The notes under the pieces: model-generated | Seen by the model: only the letters and a program-made list of their open reading frames with translations | Database searches by the model: none | Told to the model about the DNA's origin: nothing | Made by a program: the position numbers and the translations under genes | DNA from: Massilia sp. | GTDB taxonomy: Bacteria > Pseudomonadota > Gammaproteobacteria > Burkholderiales > Burkholderiaceae_D | Length of the DNA stretch: 7,166 bases | Direction: 5' to 3' | NCBI GenBank assembly: GCA_028291845.1 | Contig: JAQGNM010000508.1 | Coordinates: 1 to 7,166 of the forward strand | Part shown: in pieces, positions 5,984 through 7,166 of the stretch | Layout: each line of letters starts with the position of its first letter | Position numbering within the stretch: the stretch's first letter is position 1

Positions 5984-6709
5984 GTCGGGGGCGATCAGGT
6001 CGAGACGGTCGGTACATAAACCGTCCACGCCCATGGCGAACAGTGCCCGGGCGCGCGCCGGGTTGTTGACGGTATAGCAAAACAAGCCGAAACCGGCGGC
6101 TTTGATGGCCGCCGCGGTGGCGCCATCGAGCCGACTGTGGTTGCAGTGGATGGCGACCGCGCCCAGGGCCGCGGCGCGCGCTTGCCAATCGGGCGGAACC
6201 GCATCGAACAGCACGGCGCGCGGCAGCTCGGGCGCGGCGTCGCGGGCAGCCGCCAGCGCGGTTTCGCTGAACGATGACAACAAGGGCACACCGACGCCAT
6301 CGCTGAACATGGCGCCGGTGGCGCCGGCGACCACGCTGCCCGTCTCCCGCTCGAAACCGGGCGCCGGCTTGATCTCGATATTCATCCAGATGCCGTGGGC
6401 CCGGCAAAAGTCGACCACCTCGGCAAACAGCGGCACCGGCTCGCCCGCAAAACGGCTGGCGAACCAGGCACCGGCATCCATGGCCTGCAATTCGGCGGCG
6501 TCGTAATCGAACACATTGCCCGACCCCGCCACCGTGCGTCCCAGAAACGGGTCGTGCAGCACCACCGGCACGCCGTCGCGGGCCAGCATGACGTCGAATT
6601 CGACCGCTCTGAAGCCGTGCTCGAGCCCGCAGCGCAAGGCGGCGATGGTGTTTTCCGGCGCCAGCTTGCCGCCGCCGCGGTGGGCCAGGATTCTAGGGTA
6701 GGGCCACAT
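5975..6709 (-). CDS. ugpQ: Glycerophosphodiester phosphodiesterase
   Basis: UgpQ hydrolyses glycerophosphodiesters, the deacylation products of phospholipids, to glycerol-3-phosphate and an alcohol. The 244-residue product matches E. coli UgpQ (247) almost end to end as I remember it: WPYPRILAHRGGGKLAPENT at the N-terminus, PLLSSF, APELPR, YTVN and GVDGLCTD further on. GDPD catalytic and metal residues are visible: His10-Arg11, Glu37, Asp39 (VEFDV), His52 and Glu112 (NIEIKP). There is no signal peptide, so it acts in the cytosol. The ATG at 6709 fits the family start but has no strong ribosome binding site. The start lies inside the DUF1294 gene, overlapping its end by 17 bases, which suggests translational coupling. 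The ugpBAEC transporter genes that often accompany it are not in this window. Confidence 0.94.
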   Translation of the reverse strand: MWPYPRILAHRGGGKLAPENTIAALRCGLEHGFRAVEFDVMLARDGVPVVLHDPFLGRTVAGSGNVFDYDAAELQAMDAGAWFASRFAGEPVPLFAEVVDFCRAHGIWMNIEIKPAPGFERETGSVVAGATGAMFSDGVGVPLLSSFSETALAAARDAAPELPRAVLFDAVPPDWQARAAALGAVAIHCNHSRLDGATAAAIKAAGFGLFCYTVNNPARARALFAMGVDGLCTDRLDLIAPDFA

Positions 6710-6992
6710 AGGCGCTCATATAAAGGTCAACCAGGATCACGGCCGCAAGCACCAGTATATTCAACAGGATCGCGGCCCGGAAACGCCAGATGAACGACGC
6801 CTTGCCGCTCTTGTGGCGCAGCCAGCGCTGCGCCAGCCAGCCGCCCGGCCAGCCGCAGGCCGCCGCCGCCCACAGCAGGCTGCGCTCGGACAGGCGCCGC
6901 CGCCCCGCCTTGGCCGCTTGCTGGTCGACGGCGAACATGGCGAAGCAGATCACGCTGGCGAGCGCATAAATAGCAAGGAGGAATAGCGTCAC
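6693..6992 (-). CDS. DUF1294 family small membrane protein
   Basis: This is a 99-residue protein of unknown function with two clear hydrophobic segments (about 1-22 and 72-95) and a weaker one (38-55). The DUF1294 core is recognisable: AVDQQAAKAGRRRLSERSLL, then CGWPGGWLAQRWLRHKSGKASFIWRF (46-71), with the conserved G-W-P-G and R-H-K-x-x-K-x-x-F pattern. Some family members carry an N-terminal cold-shock domain, which this one lacks. The start is GTG at 6992-6990, preceded by AAGG 8 bases away. A stronger ribosome binding site and ATG lie upstream in the same frame but are cut off by a stop codon (see the short ORF at 7020-7046). The end overlaps ugpQ by 17 bases, so the two probably share a transcript. 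Confidence 0.85.
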   Translation of the reverse strand: MTLFLLAIYALASVICFAMFAVDQQAAKAGRRRLSERSLLWAAAACGWPGGWLAQRWLRHKSGKASFIWRFRAAILLNILVLAAVILVDLYMSAYVALP

Positions 6993-7019
6993 GGCGAGTA
7001 CCTTGCGAAAAAGCCGATC

Positions 7020-7046
7020 TTACCAGCCGGCAGCCCTGAATGACAT
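7020..7046 (-). CDS. Possible 8-codon leader ORF upstream of DUF1294
   Basis: On the minus strand GGAGG (7056-7052) sits 5 bases before an ATG that opens MSFRAAGW and then stops at TAA. It has the best ribosome binding site on the minus strand near here. It is in the same frame as DUF1294, with 27 bases between the TAA and the GTG start. It may be a leader peptide that feeds re-initiation, or the remnant of a longer N-terminus broken by a stop. Eight codons are too few to judge by composition. Confidence 0.35.
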   Translation of the reverse strand: MSFRAAGW

Positions 7047-7148
7047 TTTGCCCTCCAAAGGTGTAGTACCTAACAGAGCGAGCTGGCGGCGCCACCTACC
7101 CTTGGTCTCCTTGGCGCGCCCTCGATGCGCGCTATCCACCAAACCAAC

Positions 7149-7153
7149 GGAGG
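7149..7153 (+). promoter_or_regulatory. Strong ribosome binding site of a plus-strand gene at the right edge
   Basis: GGAGG is followed by 6 bases and an ATG at 7160. It is a textbook Shine-Dalgarno sequence and fixes the start of a gene divergent from DUF1294. A possible but weak promoter, TTGGCG (7111-7116) with TATCCA (7133-7138) 16 bases on, precedes it. Confidence 0.55.
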
Positions 7154-7159
7154 CGAAAT

Positions 7160-7166
7160 ATGAGTT
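7160..7166 (+). CDS. Start of an unidentified plus-strand gene (partial)
   Basis: Only ATG AGT and one more base are in the window. The call depends on the strong GGAGG site 6 bases upstream and on the divergent layout. Nothing can be said of the product. Confidence 0.5.

Noticed and set aside
6727..7095. 122-codon minus-strand frame overlapping DUF1294
   Set aside because: It is out of frame with the recognisable DUF1294 core and shows no family features. It is a shadow frame.
7114..7132. Paired GCGCGC repeats in the divergent intergenic region
   Set aside because: Short GC-only repeats are expected by chance in a genome this GC-rich, and nothing else supports an operator here.

Overview
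The window looks like a chromosomal housekeeping region of a GC-rich betaproteobacterium, most likely from the Oxalobacteraceae (Janthinobacterium/Massilia/Duganella type). This lineage call is an inference from protein similarity remembered without a search, base composition and gene style. Almost every gene lies on the minus strand, so transcription runs from high to low coordinates. No phage, plasmid, CRISPR, tRNA or rRNA genes are visible.

In order of transcription (right to left), the layout is as follows. A plus-strand gene just begins at the right edge (7160). Divergent from it, a small DUF1294 membrane protein (6992-6693, GTG start) overlaps ugpQ, a glycerophosphodiester phosphodiesterase (6709-5975). 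Then comes alaS, alanyl-tRNA synthetase (5905-3296), with a TATAAT box in the short gap before it. Between alaS and the next gene lies a 183-bp palindromic element (3100-3282) with near-perfect 47-bp inverted arms and an intrinsic terminator nested inside. Next is a two-gene operon: a MarR-type regulator (3059-2589) overlapping by 4 bp a CPBP-family intramembrane protease (2592-1741). A TusA-family sulfur carrier protein (1629-1339) follows. Last is etfB (1113-364) and the N-terminal third of etfA (336 to beyond the left edge), the two subunits of electron transfer flavoprotein, driven by a good sigma-70-like promoter.

Functionally the genes are mostly independent units: translation (alaS), phospholipid-derived glycerol-3-phosphate salvage (ugpQ), sulfur transfer (TusA-like) and electron transfer from acyl-CoA dehydrogenases (etfBA). 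The only obvious regulator/effector pair is MarR-CPBP.

The parts most worth a second look are non-coding. They are the large inverted repeat between alaS and marR, and a run of contiguous hairpins with competing base-pairing and a terminator between the TusA-like gene and etfB. Two more are a perfect 12-bp palindrome just upstream of the etfBA promoter and a strong ribosome binding site with an 8-codon ORF that is in frame with, but stopped before, the DUF1294 gene. No intergenic gap exceeds 300 bases. I see no convincing new multi-gene system.
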